Origin: Robiginitomaculum sp036478975
Lineage (GTDB): Bacteria; Pseudomonadota; Alphaproteobacteria; Caulobacterales; Maricaulaceae
Assembly (NCBI GenBank): GCA_036478975.1
Contig: JAZGFA010000058.1
Coordinates: 1-14,032, forward strand
Reading direction: 5' to 3'
DNA length: 14,032 nucleotides
The position numbers and the translations under genes are program-made. Position 1 is the stretch's first letter, and each line of letters begins with the position of its first letter. The notes under the pieces were generated by a model, which worked only from the letters and a program-made list of their open reading frames with translations, did not search any database and was not told the DNA's origin. Positions 6,630 to 13,919 of this stretch are shown piece after piece.

Positions 6630-7106
6630 CTACTGAATGGCCGCTTCAAATTTTTCGGCGATTTCCGCCTTGGTGTGGCCCATATTAATCGTGCCAAGCA
6701 CATGCTTTCCGTCCGCGGATACGAGGATTAATTGCCCCGTCTTAATGCGCGGGCCAAGGGCGTCATGCATGGCGATTTCAACGCCGTTTTGCTTGGCTTG
6801 GGCGTGCATAAGCGCCTTATCTTTTTGGGTGTAATCCAGCACGACAAATTCAAGCCCGCGCGCTTCATACTGCGTCCGCACCGCCGTGACCTTTGGCTCT
6901 AAAACCTTACAGCTAGAACACCAATCGGCGTAAATCATTACCGCTTTGGCCTTAACCTGCGCCGCTTGCGCGCCGTCCATCCGCGCCGCCGCTTTTGAGG
7001 CTTTCATTGGCGTGGCTGTCAGCTCGGCAGTAGGGGCATCCGAGCAGGCCGTCAGCATGAGCGCGCCTGCGCCCAAAAAACTAAGTCCAAATGTTTTAAA
7101 TCCCAT
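6630..7106 (-). CDS. Thioredoxin-fold lipoprotein
   Basis: A 158-residue protein with a lipoprotein signal: a short basic start, a hydrophobic stretch (7-19) and the lipobox LTAC with the lipidated Cys21. Ser at +2 does not suggest inner-membrane retention by the E. coli rule. After a linker, YADWCSSCK holds the thioredoxin-type dithiol Cys63/Cys66. The usual cis-proline region appears as KTGQLILVSADGK (122-134), where Gly-Gln replaces the Ile-Pro-Thr pattern. A strong AGGAG lies six to seven bases before the ATG. It is the last gene of a minus-strand run, 49 bp after msrB, and ends at the bidirectional terminator. It probably works as an envelope disulfide reductase, perhaps recycling the exported MsrB; that partnership is inferred from adjacency and shared location. 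A TlpA-like cytochrome maturation role is possible but no ccm genes are near. Confidence 0.85.
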   Translation of the reverse strand: MGFKTFGLSFLGAGALMLTACSDAPTAELTATPMKASKAAARMDGAQAAQVKAKAVMIYADWCSSCKVLEPKVTAVRTQYEARGLEFVVLDYTQKDKALMHAQAKQNGVEIAMHDALGPRIKTGQLILVSADGKHVLGTINMGHTKAEIAEKFEAAIQ

Positions 7107-7155
7107 GTCGTCTCCTTGCGCTCTATATGGTGGCGGGGCGGTAAATTACGAGGGC

Positions 7156-7641
7156 CTAGCTCGCAATAAAAATCAGCGCCACGCCATTATTGCAATAGCG
7201 CAGGCCTGTCGGTTTTGGCCCGTCAGTGAAGACATGGCCTTGGTGACCGCCGCAGCGTTTGCAGTGATATTCCGTGCGCGCCATGAACAGTTTACGGTCG
7301 GCGCGGGTTTCGACTGCCCCGTCAATCACGTCATAAAAACTGGGCCAACCCGTACCGCTCTCATATTTCATCTTGGATTTAAACAGCGGCAATTCGCACG
7401 CGGCGCAAGCAAAGACGCCGGCGCGTTTCTCGCGGTTAAGGGCGCTAGAGCCGGGGCGCTCGGTAGACTCTTTGCGCAATACGCGATATTGCATATCGGT
7501 CAGGCGGGTTTTCCATTCGCGCTCGGATAGGCCGCTCCATTGCTCATCACTCATGGTCATTTCCTTATTTGCGCCCGCGGATAGGGGCAGGGCCGTAGCG
7601 CTCGCGAGGGCGATTAGACTAAACTTTCGTCTTGATAACAT
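7156..7641 (-). CDS. msrB: Tat-exported peptide-methionine (R)-S-oxide reductase
   Basis: Reduces R-methionine sulfoxide in proteins back to methionine. Of 161 residues, the first 24 look like a Tat signal: SRRKFSL, a hydrophobic stretch and an AGA cleavage site before Asn25. The mature enzyme would therefore act in the periplasm. The MsrB domain has both zinc CxxC pairs (Cys79/Cys82, Cys127/Cys130), SGTGWPSF, GHQGHVF and the catalytic Cys150 in LRYCNNG. The resolving cysteine found in SGCGWPSF-type enzymes is replaced by Thr97, so the oxidised enzyme needs an outside thiol reductant. A strong AGGAG lies six bases before the ATG. The 83 bp up to ubiA could hold a promoter (TTTAGA at 7691-7696 and TATATT at 7666-7671, minus strand, 19-base spacer; weak). 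The thioredoxin-like lipoprotein follows directly. Confidence 0.94.
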   Translation of the reverse strand: MLSRRKFSLIALASATALPLSAGANKEMTMSDEQWSGLSEREWKTRLTDMQYRVLRKESTERPGSSALNREKRAGVFACAACELPLFKSKMKYESGTGWPSFYDVIDGAVETRADRKLFMARTEYHCKRCGGHQGHVFTDGPKPTGLRYCNNGVALIFIAS

Positions 7642-7724
7642 ATGACTCTCCTATGATGTAAGGGGAATATAGGGACTGTCTGCCCGCGCGTCTAAACACA
7701 GCCTATCACAATGGGGTGATGTTG

Positions 7725-8729
7725 CTAATCTATTAGACGCTTACCAATCATGAATAGTATGGAGGTCCATGAATACAAACCGATGATAAAAAACATTGCG
7801 ACCCAGAAATTACTTTTGAAAAACTTAAGACAGGATTCGTCTTTTGAAGGGTTAAACCGTTTGGTGATTACGCCTAATAAAACAAATGCGGGTAGGGCGA
7901 CTAAGACGAGTGATAGCGGATATGCTAAGTGTAACTCTTCTTGGTATATGAACAAATATTCAAGCATATTCAAACTGCCAAAGGGTTCAAAAAACATTGC
8001 GATAAGGGCGAGTAGTGCAAACAAGGTATAACAAACTCCAACCCCCCATTTCACATGTTTTCCAAACCGCCGCGCCGTGCTTTTAATCCCGACAAAGGCG
8101 TCGTCCTCTATGTCTTGGCAGGCATAGATAGTGTCATAGCCTATTGTCCAAAATATCAACCCCGCATAGAGCACTAAAACGGTGAATGGAATTTCTCCGG
8201 TTTTTGCGGCGTAGGCGACCAGCACCGCCCAGTTAAACGTCAGGCCGAGCCAGAGCTGTGGCCAATATGTAATGCGCTTCATGAACGGATAGGCGGCGAC
8301 GAGCGGGATTGCGCCCAGCGCGATAATTTGCGCGAGCCTTGGCAGGGTGAGCAAGACCATTAGGCCAATCGCGCATTGGGCCGCAACCCACACCCATGCC
8401 TGCTTTGTCGTTACCGTTCCTGCGGGCAAAGGCCGCATGGCCGTGCGCGCGACCTGCGCATCTAAATCTTGGTCGACAATATCATTATAGGTGCAGCCCG
8501 CCCCGCGCATGGCAATGGCGCCGATAAGGATAAGCGCGGCCCATTTTAAATCCGCCACACCAAAGCCGCGGCTAAGGCTGGCGAAAGCGAGGCCTATCCA
8601 GCCCGGCAAGGCGAGCAGCCAATAACCGATGGGCCTATCAAGGCGCGAGAGCTGTAGATAGGGGCGCGCCCAATCGGGGGCGCGGTTAACCCAATGCCCA
8701 ATCTCCACATCTTTTATGCCGGTTTCCAT
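7725..8729 (-). CDS. ubiA: 4-hydroxybenzoate polyprenyltransferase
   Basis: An inner-membrane prenyltransferase that attaches the polyprenyl tail to 4-hydroxybenzoate, an early step of ubiquinone synthesis. The 334-residue protein has many hydrophobic helices. The first Asp-rich motif is NDIVDQDLD (82-90), which binds the Mg-diphosphate. The second is YDTIYACQDIEDD (198-210), where Ile207 replaces the basic residue normally seen in the DKEDD/DRDDD form. It is longer than most UbiA (about 290) because of a loop near 248-270 and a C-terminal tail after 290. From about residue 228 the DNA drops to near 39% GC over 7801-8040, against about 55% in the next several hundred bases, which suggests a mosaic gene. 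It is divergent from rsmE (63 bp), a common neighbour in alphaproteobacteria. Confidence 0.93.
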   Translation of the reverse strand: METGIKDVEIGHWVNRAPDWARPYLQLSRLDRPIGYWLLALPGWIGLAFASLSRGFGVADLKWAALILIGAIAMRGAGCTYNDIVDQDLDAQVARTAMRPLPAGTVTTKQAWVWVAAQCAIGLMVLLTLPRLAQIIALGAIPLVAAYPFMKRITYWPQLWLGLTFNWAVLVAYAAKTGEIPFTVLVLYAGLIFWTIGYDTIYACQDIEDDAFVGIKSTARRFGKHVKWGVGVCYTLFALLALIAMFFEPFGSLNMLEYLFIYQEELHLAYPLSLVLVALPAFVLLGVITKRFNPSKDESCLKFFKSNFWVAMFFIIGLYSWTSILFMIGKRLID

Positions 8730-8792
8730 AAACTCTATATGGCGGTTTTTTACAGCCTTTTAAAGCCCCGTCTTTGCGGCTAAGCTTATCCC

Positions 8793-9539
8793 ATGAGAGA
8801 CCATTACACATTGGCGCGGCTATATGTCGAAAACGATTTGACCGGCGGCGGAATCATTGAGGTGTCCCAAGCGCAGGGCCATTATTTATTTGCGGTTCTG
8901 CGCAAAAAACTTGGCGATGTTGTCCGCATTTTTAATGGCCGCGACGGGGAATGGCGCGCGAAAATTAGCGCCTCTAAACGCAACCATGTCGCCTTGACCT
9001 TGATTGAGCAATTTCGCGAGCAGAAAAACTGCCCCGATCTCATGCTGTGCTTTGCGCCAATAAAACCCAAACGTAATAGCTTTATAATTGAAAAAGCTAC
9101 CGAGCTTGGGGTTAGCGCATTTTTGCCGGTGATTACCGCGCGCACGCAGAATAAAAAACTCAAATATGATAAATGGCATAGCCAAACCATAGAGGCGGCG
9201 GAGCAGACCGAGCGTCTTGATATTCCCGATATGATGGAGGCGATGACCCTAGCCGATATGCTCGGCGCATGGGATGAGAGAAAACATTTGATATTTGCCG
9301 ATGAGGCGGGCGGCTGCGCTAGTGCGCTGGAAGCGCTAACCGGCATGGGCAAGCCTGCATCTGCCCCGCCCAGTGCCATCCTTATCGGGCCAGAGGGCGG
9401 CTTTACCGACGATGAGCGCGCCATGCTCCGCGCCCATGATTTCGTCATCCCCGTAGCCCTCGGCCCGCGCATTTTGCGCGCCGACACGGCGGCGCTGACT
9501 TTGATAAGTCTATGGCAGGCGGTTTTGGGCGATAGCTAA
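8793..9539 (+). CDS. rsmE: 16S rRNA (uracil-1498-N3)-methyltransferase
   Basis: Methylates N3 of U1498 in 16S rRNA with S-adenosylmethionine. The 248 residues match the usual RsmE length. After an N-terminal RNA-binding region (GHYLFAVLRKKLGD near 29-42), the SPOUT domain shows KPKRNSFIIEKATELGV (91-107), AAEQTER (135-141), the knot loop LIGPEGGFTDDE (197-208) and LGPRILRADTAA (223-234). No clear Shine-Dalgarno precedes the ATG at 8793, so the start rests on protein length. It converges on the SDR gene with 24 bp between them. Confidence 0.95.
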   Translation: MRDHYTLARLYVENDLTGGGIIEVSQAQGHYLFAVLRKKLGDVVRIFNGRDGEWRAKISASKRNHVALTLIEQFREQKNCPDLMLCFAPIKPKRNSFIIEKATELGVSAFLPVITARTQNKKLKYDKWHSQTIEAAEQTERLDIPDMMEAMTLADMLGAWDERKHLIFADEAGGCASALEALTGMGKPASAPPSAILIGPEGGFTDDERAMLRAHDFVIPVALGPRILRADTAALTLISLWQAVLGDS

Positions 9540-9563
9540 AATGCCCTATTGGCGCTTTTAGCG

Positions 9564-10298
9564 CTAGCCATTGCCCTGATAAAATTCATCGCGGAAATTG
9601 ACAATTTCATTGTGGCGCGTGCAGCGCTCCGACAATAACTCCACAAACATTGGGGAAAGTTCGGTTGGTTTTGGCAGAATATCCGGGTCTTCGCCGGGCA
9701 TGGCCTTGGCGCGCATGGCCGTGCGGGTGCGGCCCGGATCCACCAGATTAACCCGCAAATTAGTGCTTTCAACTTCGCGGGCATAGGACTGGACGAGGGC
9801 TTCCATGCCGGCCTTGCTCGCCGCGTAGACCGACCAATAGGCCTTGCGCGATTGGGCTGCGCCCGATGTTACGAACACGGCGCGTCCAGACGGGCTAGCG
9901 CGCAGGAGCGGGTCGAGGGAGCGGATGAGGCGGTAATTTGCGGTCATATTGACGGCCACGGCCTCGTCCCATTTTTTAAGCGACACATGCGGGGCCGGGG
10001 CAATCTCGCCCAAAACGCCGGCGCAAGACAGCAAGCCGTCAAGGCGCCCGAAGCGTTCATGGATAACCGCGCCAAGTTGGTCGAGTCCGTCCGGCTGTTT
10101 TAAATCCATCGGCACGAGCGTGGCTTCGCCGCCAATTTCGCGGATGGCGTCATCTAAATCCTCAAGCCCGCCTTGGGTGCGCGCCACGGCAATAATGTGG
10201 GAGCCGGCCTTAGCCAGAGCAATGGCGGCGGCGTAGCCAATGCCGCGTGACGCTCCGGTCACCAATGTGACGCGGCCTGATAAATCTATAGCGGTCAT
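9564..10298 (-). CDS. Short-chain dehydrogenase/reductase, YciK-like
   Basis: A 244-residue NAD(P)-dependent oxidoreductase. It has the cofactor loop TGASRGIG (14-21), Asn117, Ser145, and the catalytic Tyr158/Lys162 pair in YAASK. The usual NNAG motif reads SCAG (91-94). The C-terminal region VDPGRTRTAMRAKAMPGEDP closely resembles E. coli YciK, whose substrate is not established, rather than FabG. Arg40 after the second strand hints at NADP preference. The gene begins five bases after the purF stop and is the last of the radA-cvpA-purF-SDR run, so it is very likely co-transcribed. Its substrate is unknown, and a link to purine synthesis should not be assumed from position alone. Confidence 0.9.
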   Translation of the reverse strand: MTAIDLSGRVTLVTGASRGIGYAAAIALAKAGSHIIAVARTQGGLEDLDDAIREIGGEATLVPMDLKQPDGLDQLGAVIHERFGRLDGLLSCAGVLGEIAPAPHVSLKKWDEAVAVNMTANYRLIRSLDPLLRASPSGRAVFVTSGAAQSRKAYWSVYAASKAGMEALVQSYAREVESTNLRVNLVDPGRTRTAMRAKAMPGEDPDILPKPTELSPMFVELLSERCTRHNEIVNFRDEFYQGNG

Positions 10299-10303
10299 GG
10301 CCC

Positions 10304-11791
10304 TTAGGCGACTTCAACGAGGAAGGACATTTGCGGATTGCGGCCGCTTTCCTTGGCGCGCTCAACATCGAGCAACGGGGTTGGGTACTGGCCGGTAAAG
10401 CAATGGTCGGTATATTGCGGCGAGGCGTCATTGCGCTTTTCTTCGCCCATGGCGGCGTAGAGCCCTTCGATGGACAGAAAACCCAGACTGTCGACTTCGA
10501 GCATTTGGCGCATGGCATCAAGGCTGTAATTGGCCGCGATAAGTTTTTCCGTCGTTGGCATATCAATGCCGTAATGGTCGGGGAATTTAATTTGCGGAGA
10601 GGCGGAGCGGAAATGCACTTCGGTCGCCCCCGCCGCCTTAATCATCCGCACAATTTTGGTCGATGTCGTACCGCGCACAATGGAATCGTCCACGAGCAAT
10701 ACCCGTTTACCCTCAATCATGGCGCGGTTGGCGCTATGTTTTAACCGCACGCCCATATCGCGAATTTGCTGGGTTGGCGCAATAAAGGTGCGGCCAACAT
10801 AATGGTTGCGAATAATGCCAAGCTCGAACGGTATGCCGGTTTCTTGGGCAAAGCCGAGCGCCGCCGGCACGCCGCTATCGGGGACGGGGATGATAACGTC
10901 CACATCCGCCGGCGTTTCGATGGCAAGGCGTTGGCCCATTTTCTTGCGCACTTCATAAACGCTTTTGCCGCCAACCACGCTATCGGGGCGGGCGAAATAG
11001 ACAAACTCAAATATGCAGGGCCGGCATTGCGCTTCGGGGAAAGCGCGAAATGAGCGAATGCCGTCAGAGTTAATCACCACGACTTCGCCGGGGTCTACTT
11101 CGCGGACAAATTTCGCGCCAATCATATCAAGGGCGCAGGTTTCAGAGGCGAGCAAATAGCTCTCGCCCATGCGGCCAATCAGAAGTGGGCGAATGCCGAG
11201 CCGGTCGCGCGCGCCGATGAGCGCATTATTGGACAGGCCGACAAAGGCGTAGCCGCCGTCAAGCTGGCGAATGGCTTCGATAAAGCGCTCGATAAATTCA
11301 CCGCCGCGCGCGCGGGCAACTAAATGAATGATGACTTCCGTGTCGCTGGTGGACTGGAAAATCGCGCCGTCTTTCACAAGCCTTTCGCGGATTGTGTAAG
11401 CATTGGTGATGTGGCCATTATGGGCGACGGCAAAACCGCCCGTATGCAATTCTGAAAATAGCGGCTGCACATTACGCAAAACGGTCGCGCCCGCCGTGGA
11501 GTAGCGCACATGGCCAATCGCCATATGGCCGTGCAGGCGCTCGGATGGGTCTTTGCCGGTGAAGTTATCGCCGACGAGGCCCAAATGGCGCTCCGCGTGA
11601 AAAATTTCCCCGTCATAACTGGCAATGCCGCAGGCTTCTTGGCCGCGATGCTGCAAGGCGTGCAGGCCTAGGGCGGTCAGCGATGCGGCGTTATCAACGC
11701 CGAATATGCCAAAGACGCCGCACTCTTCGCGCAATTTATCTTCGGCGGGGTCAAAGACGGCCTGTGTCGGGTCGGCGGTAATATGGGTCAT
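10304..11791 (-). CDS. purF: Amidophosphoribosyltransferase
   Basis: First committed step of purine synthesis: PRPP and glutamine give phosphoribosylamine. From the ATG at 11791 it has 495 residues, the usual length, with GGTGA eight bases upstream. The N-terminal glutaminase nucleophile is Cys24 in EECGVFGIFG, so residues 1-23 are a propeptide to be removed, as in the B. subtilis-type enzyme. HRGQEACG, GHVRYSTAG and AHNGHI belong to the same domain. The PRPP loop VLLVDDSIVRGTT is at 364-376. Of the four iron-sulfur cysteines of the B. subtilis enzyme, only those in CIFEFVYFARPDS and HCFTGQYP remain, so a 4Fe-4S cluster is unlikely. The frame stays open to 11878, inside cvpA. The start chosen lies 4 bp after the cvpA stop and suggests translational coupling. 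Confidence 0.95.
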   Translation of the reverse strand: MTHITADPTQAVFDPAEDKLREECGVFGIFGVDNAASLTALGLHALQHRGQEACGIASYDGEIFHAERHLGLVGDNFTGKDPSERLHGHMAIGHVRYSTAGATVLRNVQPLFSELHTGGFAVAHNGHITNAYTIRERLVKDGAIFQSTSDTEVIIHLVARARGGEFIERFIEAIRQLDGGYAFVGLSNNALIGARDRLGIRPLLIGRMGESYLLASETCALDMIGAKFVREVDPGEVVVINSDGIRSFRAFPEAQCRPCIFEFVYFARPDSVVGGKSVYEVRKKMGQRLAIETPADVDVIIPVPDSGVPAALGFAQETGIPFELGIIRNHYVGRTFIAPTQQIRDMGVRLKHSANRAMIEGKRVLLVDDSIVRGTTSTKIVRMIKAAGATEVHFRSASPQIKFPDHYGIDMPTTEKLIAANYSLDAMRQMLEVDSLGFLSIEGLYAAMGEEKRNDASPQYTDHCFTGQYPTPLLDVERAKESGRNPQMSFLVEVA

Positions 11792-11795
11792 CGGT

Positions 11796-12362
11796 CTATT
11801 CACCATTTTGCGGGGGTTGATTGTCAAGCTCTCGGCCCTTTTCAATGGTGTCGTCCGCCGCATCTTTAAGCTGGGCAAAGGGCATGGACATCATCTTGGT
11901 CGCGATGGGGCTAAGAATTGGATAGAATGTGGCTTCATCTAAAAATTTGGGAACCGTGCCGTCCTTACTGGCGGCGCGAAACACCACGACGAATAGCGAA
12001 GCAATCAGCAGGCCGCGCAAGGCGCCAAAGCCAAAACCCATGAGCTTGTCCATGAAACTCGGCTCACGGCCTTGCAGCTTTTTCGTGCCGCCGCGCAGTA
12101 CAAAAGTGACCAAGAGATAAGCAATAAAAAACGCGCCCAGTCCGAGCGCGCCATCGGCTAGCCATGCGGGGCTAATCAGCTCATTGGCTGCGCCTTGAAA
12201 GCGGCCAAATAAAAATAACGCCGATATTAAGCCGGCAATCAGCGCGACAAGGGAAACAATCTCGCGCATGAAACCGCGCGCAAAGGCCATAATGCCAGAA
12301 ATACTCAAAATCAGCAGGACGACAATATCAAAGCCGCCAAAATCCCAAGGCCCAATAGTCAT
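11796..12362 (-). CDS. cvpA: CvpA family membrane protein
   Basis: An inner-membrane protein of the CvpA (colicin V production) family, 188 residues. Hydrophobic segments lie near 11-28, 34-53, 73-90 and 111-128. The family signature DKLMGFGFGALRGLLI is at about 105-120, and ARGFMREIVSL is near 27-37. The C-terminal 50 residues are charged and probably cytoplasmic. An AAGGA motif lies eight bases before the ATG. It precedes purF by 4 bp, an arrangement common across proteobacteria. In other bacteria CvpA is tied to envelope stress tolerance and colicin export; its molecular activity is not firmly known. Confidence 0.92.
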   Translation of the reverse strand: MTIGPWDFGGFDIVVLLILSISGIMAFARGFMREIVSLVALIAGLISALFLFGRFQGAANELISPAWLADGALGLGAFFIAYLLVTFVLRGGTKKLQGREPSFMDKLMGFGFGALRGLLIASLFVVVFRAASKDGTVPKFLDEATFYPILSPIATKMMSMPFAQLKDAADDTIEKGRELDNQPPQNGE

Positions 12363-12405
12363 AAGCGCAATCCTTTTCCTAGCGGGGCAAGGCTTTAACG
12401 CGGGA

Positions 12406-13818
12406 TTACTCCCATGCCGTCTGCGCCTTGATTCCGCCTTCTGCGCTTGCTTCTACACGGTCTATTAGCTGTGGCAAAGTCTTGATTGCAATTATTGGCA
12501 GAGCATTTTTAGATAATGCATTCGCGTCTTTGCCCTTGCGCGCAGGGGCTTTGGACGTAATCGCCCGTTTAAAGCCTAATTTCGCCGCTTCCTTTAGCCG
12601 CGCATCGGCGCGGCCCACGGGGCGCACATCCCCTGAGAGGCTAATCTCGCCAAACACCACGCAATCAGAGGGCAGGGGCGTATCAAAGGCGGAGGACACG
12701 AGCGCCGCCGCTACGGCCAAATCCGCGGCCGGCTCATTAATCTTAAGCCCGCCGGCCACATTAAGGTACACATCCTTATTGCCAAAGCTAACCCCGCAGC
12801 GCGCCTCTAACACGGCCAACACCATGGCGAGCCGCCCGCTATCCCAGCCCACTACGGCGCGGCGCGGCGTGCCAAAGGCGGCTGGGGCGACAAGCGCCTG
12901 TATCTCGGTCAGCACGGGGCGTGTGCCCTCTAGGCCAGCAAAGACCGCCGCGCCAGATCCGCAATCCCCGCGCCCATCTAAAAACAGCGCCGAGGGGTTA
13001 CTGACTTCGGTTAGCCCGCTTCCGCCCATTTCAAACACGCCGATTTCATCCGTCGGGCCAAAGCGGTTTTTATGGGCGCGCAATATGCGAAATTGATGGG
13101 CGCGATCGCCTTGGAAATATAGCACGGCGTCAACCATATGCTCGACCACGCGCGGGCCGGCAATCTGCCCGTCCTTGGTGACATGGCCAACCAGTATAAT
13201 GCTGCATCCGCGCTTTTTGGCGTAGCGGGTCAGCTCTTGGGCGCAGGCGCGCACCTGGGCCACCGTCCCCGGCGCGGCGGCGAGCTGGTCGCTCCACAAG
13301 GTCTGAATGGAATCAATCACCACCACATCGGGCTGGGCCTCTGTCATCCCGTCGAGTATCGCCCCAAGGCTGGTCTCAGCGGCGAGGGATACGGGGCTAT
13401 CGGCAAGCCCAAGGCGCACGGCCCGCCGGCGCACTTGCGCCGTGGCTTCTTCGCCGGAAATATAGGCTACCTTAAGCCCGGATTGGGCCAATTTTGCCGT
13501 AGCCTGCAACAGCAATGTCGATTTACCAATGCCGGGGTCTCCGCCAACCAAAATCGCCGAGCCGGGCACAAGCCCGCCGCCGGTCACCCGGTCAAATTCA
13601 TCAATGCCGGTCTTCATGCGCGGCAGCTCCGGCGAGGTTCCGCCGAGGTCGACAAAGTCAAGCGCCCGCCCGCGCCGCTTAGATTTAGAACTTGGCTTTT
13701 GCGCCGTGACTTCCTCGACAAGCGTATTCCACTCCCCGCAACTATCACACCTCCCCGCCCATTTAGCATGCACCCCGCCGCAGGACTGGCACACAAAGAT
13801 ATTAGAAATTTTCGCCAT
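12406..13818 (-). CDS. radA: DNA repair protein RadA (Sms)
   Basis: A RecA-like ATPase that processes recombination intermediates and drives branch migration. From the ATG at 13818 it has 470 residues, near the usual 455-465. The N-terminal zinc finger is complete (Cys10, Cys13, Cys24, Cys27). The Walker A loop GDPGIGKST is at 93-101, Walker B (VVVIDS) ends near 170, and the RadA-specific KNRFG is at 250-254. A Lon-like C-terminal domain follows (VYLNVAGGLKINEPAADLA, GEISLSGDVRPV). Upstream in-frame GTG (13833) and TTG (13878) codons exist, but MAK followed by the zinc finger is the typical RadA beginning. Its stop is 43 bp before cvpA. It probably shares a transcript with cvpA, purF and the SDR gene, though a separate promoter at 13819-13919 is possible. 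Confidence 0.96.
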   Translation of the reverse strand: MAKISNIFVCQSCGGVHAKWAGRCDSCGEWNTLVEEVTAQKPSSKSKRRGRALDFVDLGGTSPELPRMKTGIDEFDRVTGGGLVPGSAILVGGDPGIGKSTLLLQATAKLAQSGLKVAYISGEEATAQVRRRAVRLGLADSPVSLAAETSLGAILDGMTEAQPDVVVIDSIQTLWSDQLAAAPGTVAQVRACAQELTRYAKKRGCSIILVGHVTKDGQIAGPRVVEHMVDAVLYFQGDRAHQFRILRAHKNRFGPTDEIGVFEMGGSGLTEVSNPSALFLDGRGDCGSGAAVFAGLEGTRPVLTEIQALVAPAAFGTPRRAVVGWDSGRLAMVLAVLEARCGVSFGNKDVYLNVAGGLKINEPAADLAVAAALVSSAFDTPLPSDCVVFGEISLSGDVRPVGRADARLKEAAKLGFKRAITSKAPARKGKDANALSKNALPIIAIKTLPQLIDRVEASAEGGIKAQTAWE

Positions 13819-13919
13819 AGTTTCATCGCTCACTATATGTTCACGATTTGTTCTATAGAATATTTTGATGAATAGCAAGGGGGTTTATGGGGGTGAACTA
13901 CTTATTTCTATCTACGCCT

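Noticed and set aside
6946..7530. 194-residue plus-strand frame over the thioredoxin-like and msrB genes
   Set aside because: It lies antisense to two well-supported genes, and its translation resembles no family I know.
7750..8031. 93-residue plus-strand frame in the AT-rich end of ubiA
   Set aside because: It is antisense to the ubiA coding region. No Shine-Dalgarno-supported protein family is recognisable, and the frame is explained by local composition.
9552..9564. Small hairpin GCGCT-TTT-AGCGC between rsmE and the SDR gene
   Set aside because: The stem is only five pairs, there is no T-run on either strand, and it runs into the SDR stop codon. It is too weak to call a terminator.
11792..11878. 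Longer purF reading frame starting at 11878 or 11806
   Set aside because: It would overlap cvpA by up to 83 bp and give a 524-residue protein with an abnormal propeptide. The ATG at 11791 has a GGTGA motif and gives the family length.
13138..13875. 245-residue plus-strand frame inside radA
   Set aside because: It is antisense to radA, whose zinc finger and Walker motifs are intact. The composition is typical of a shadow frame.
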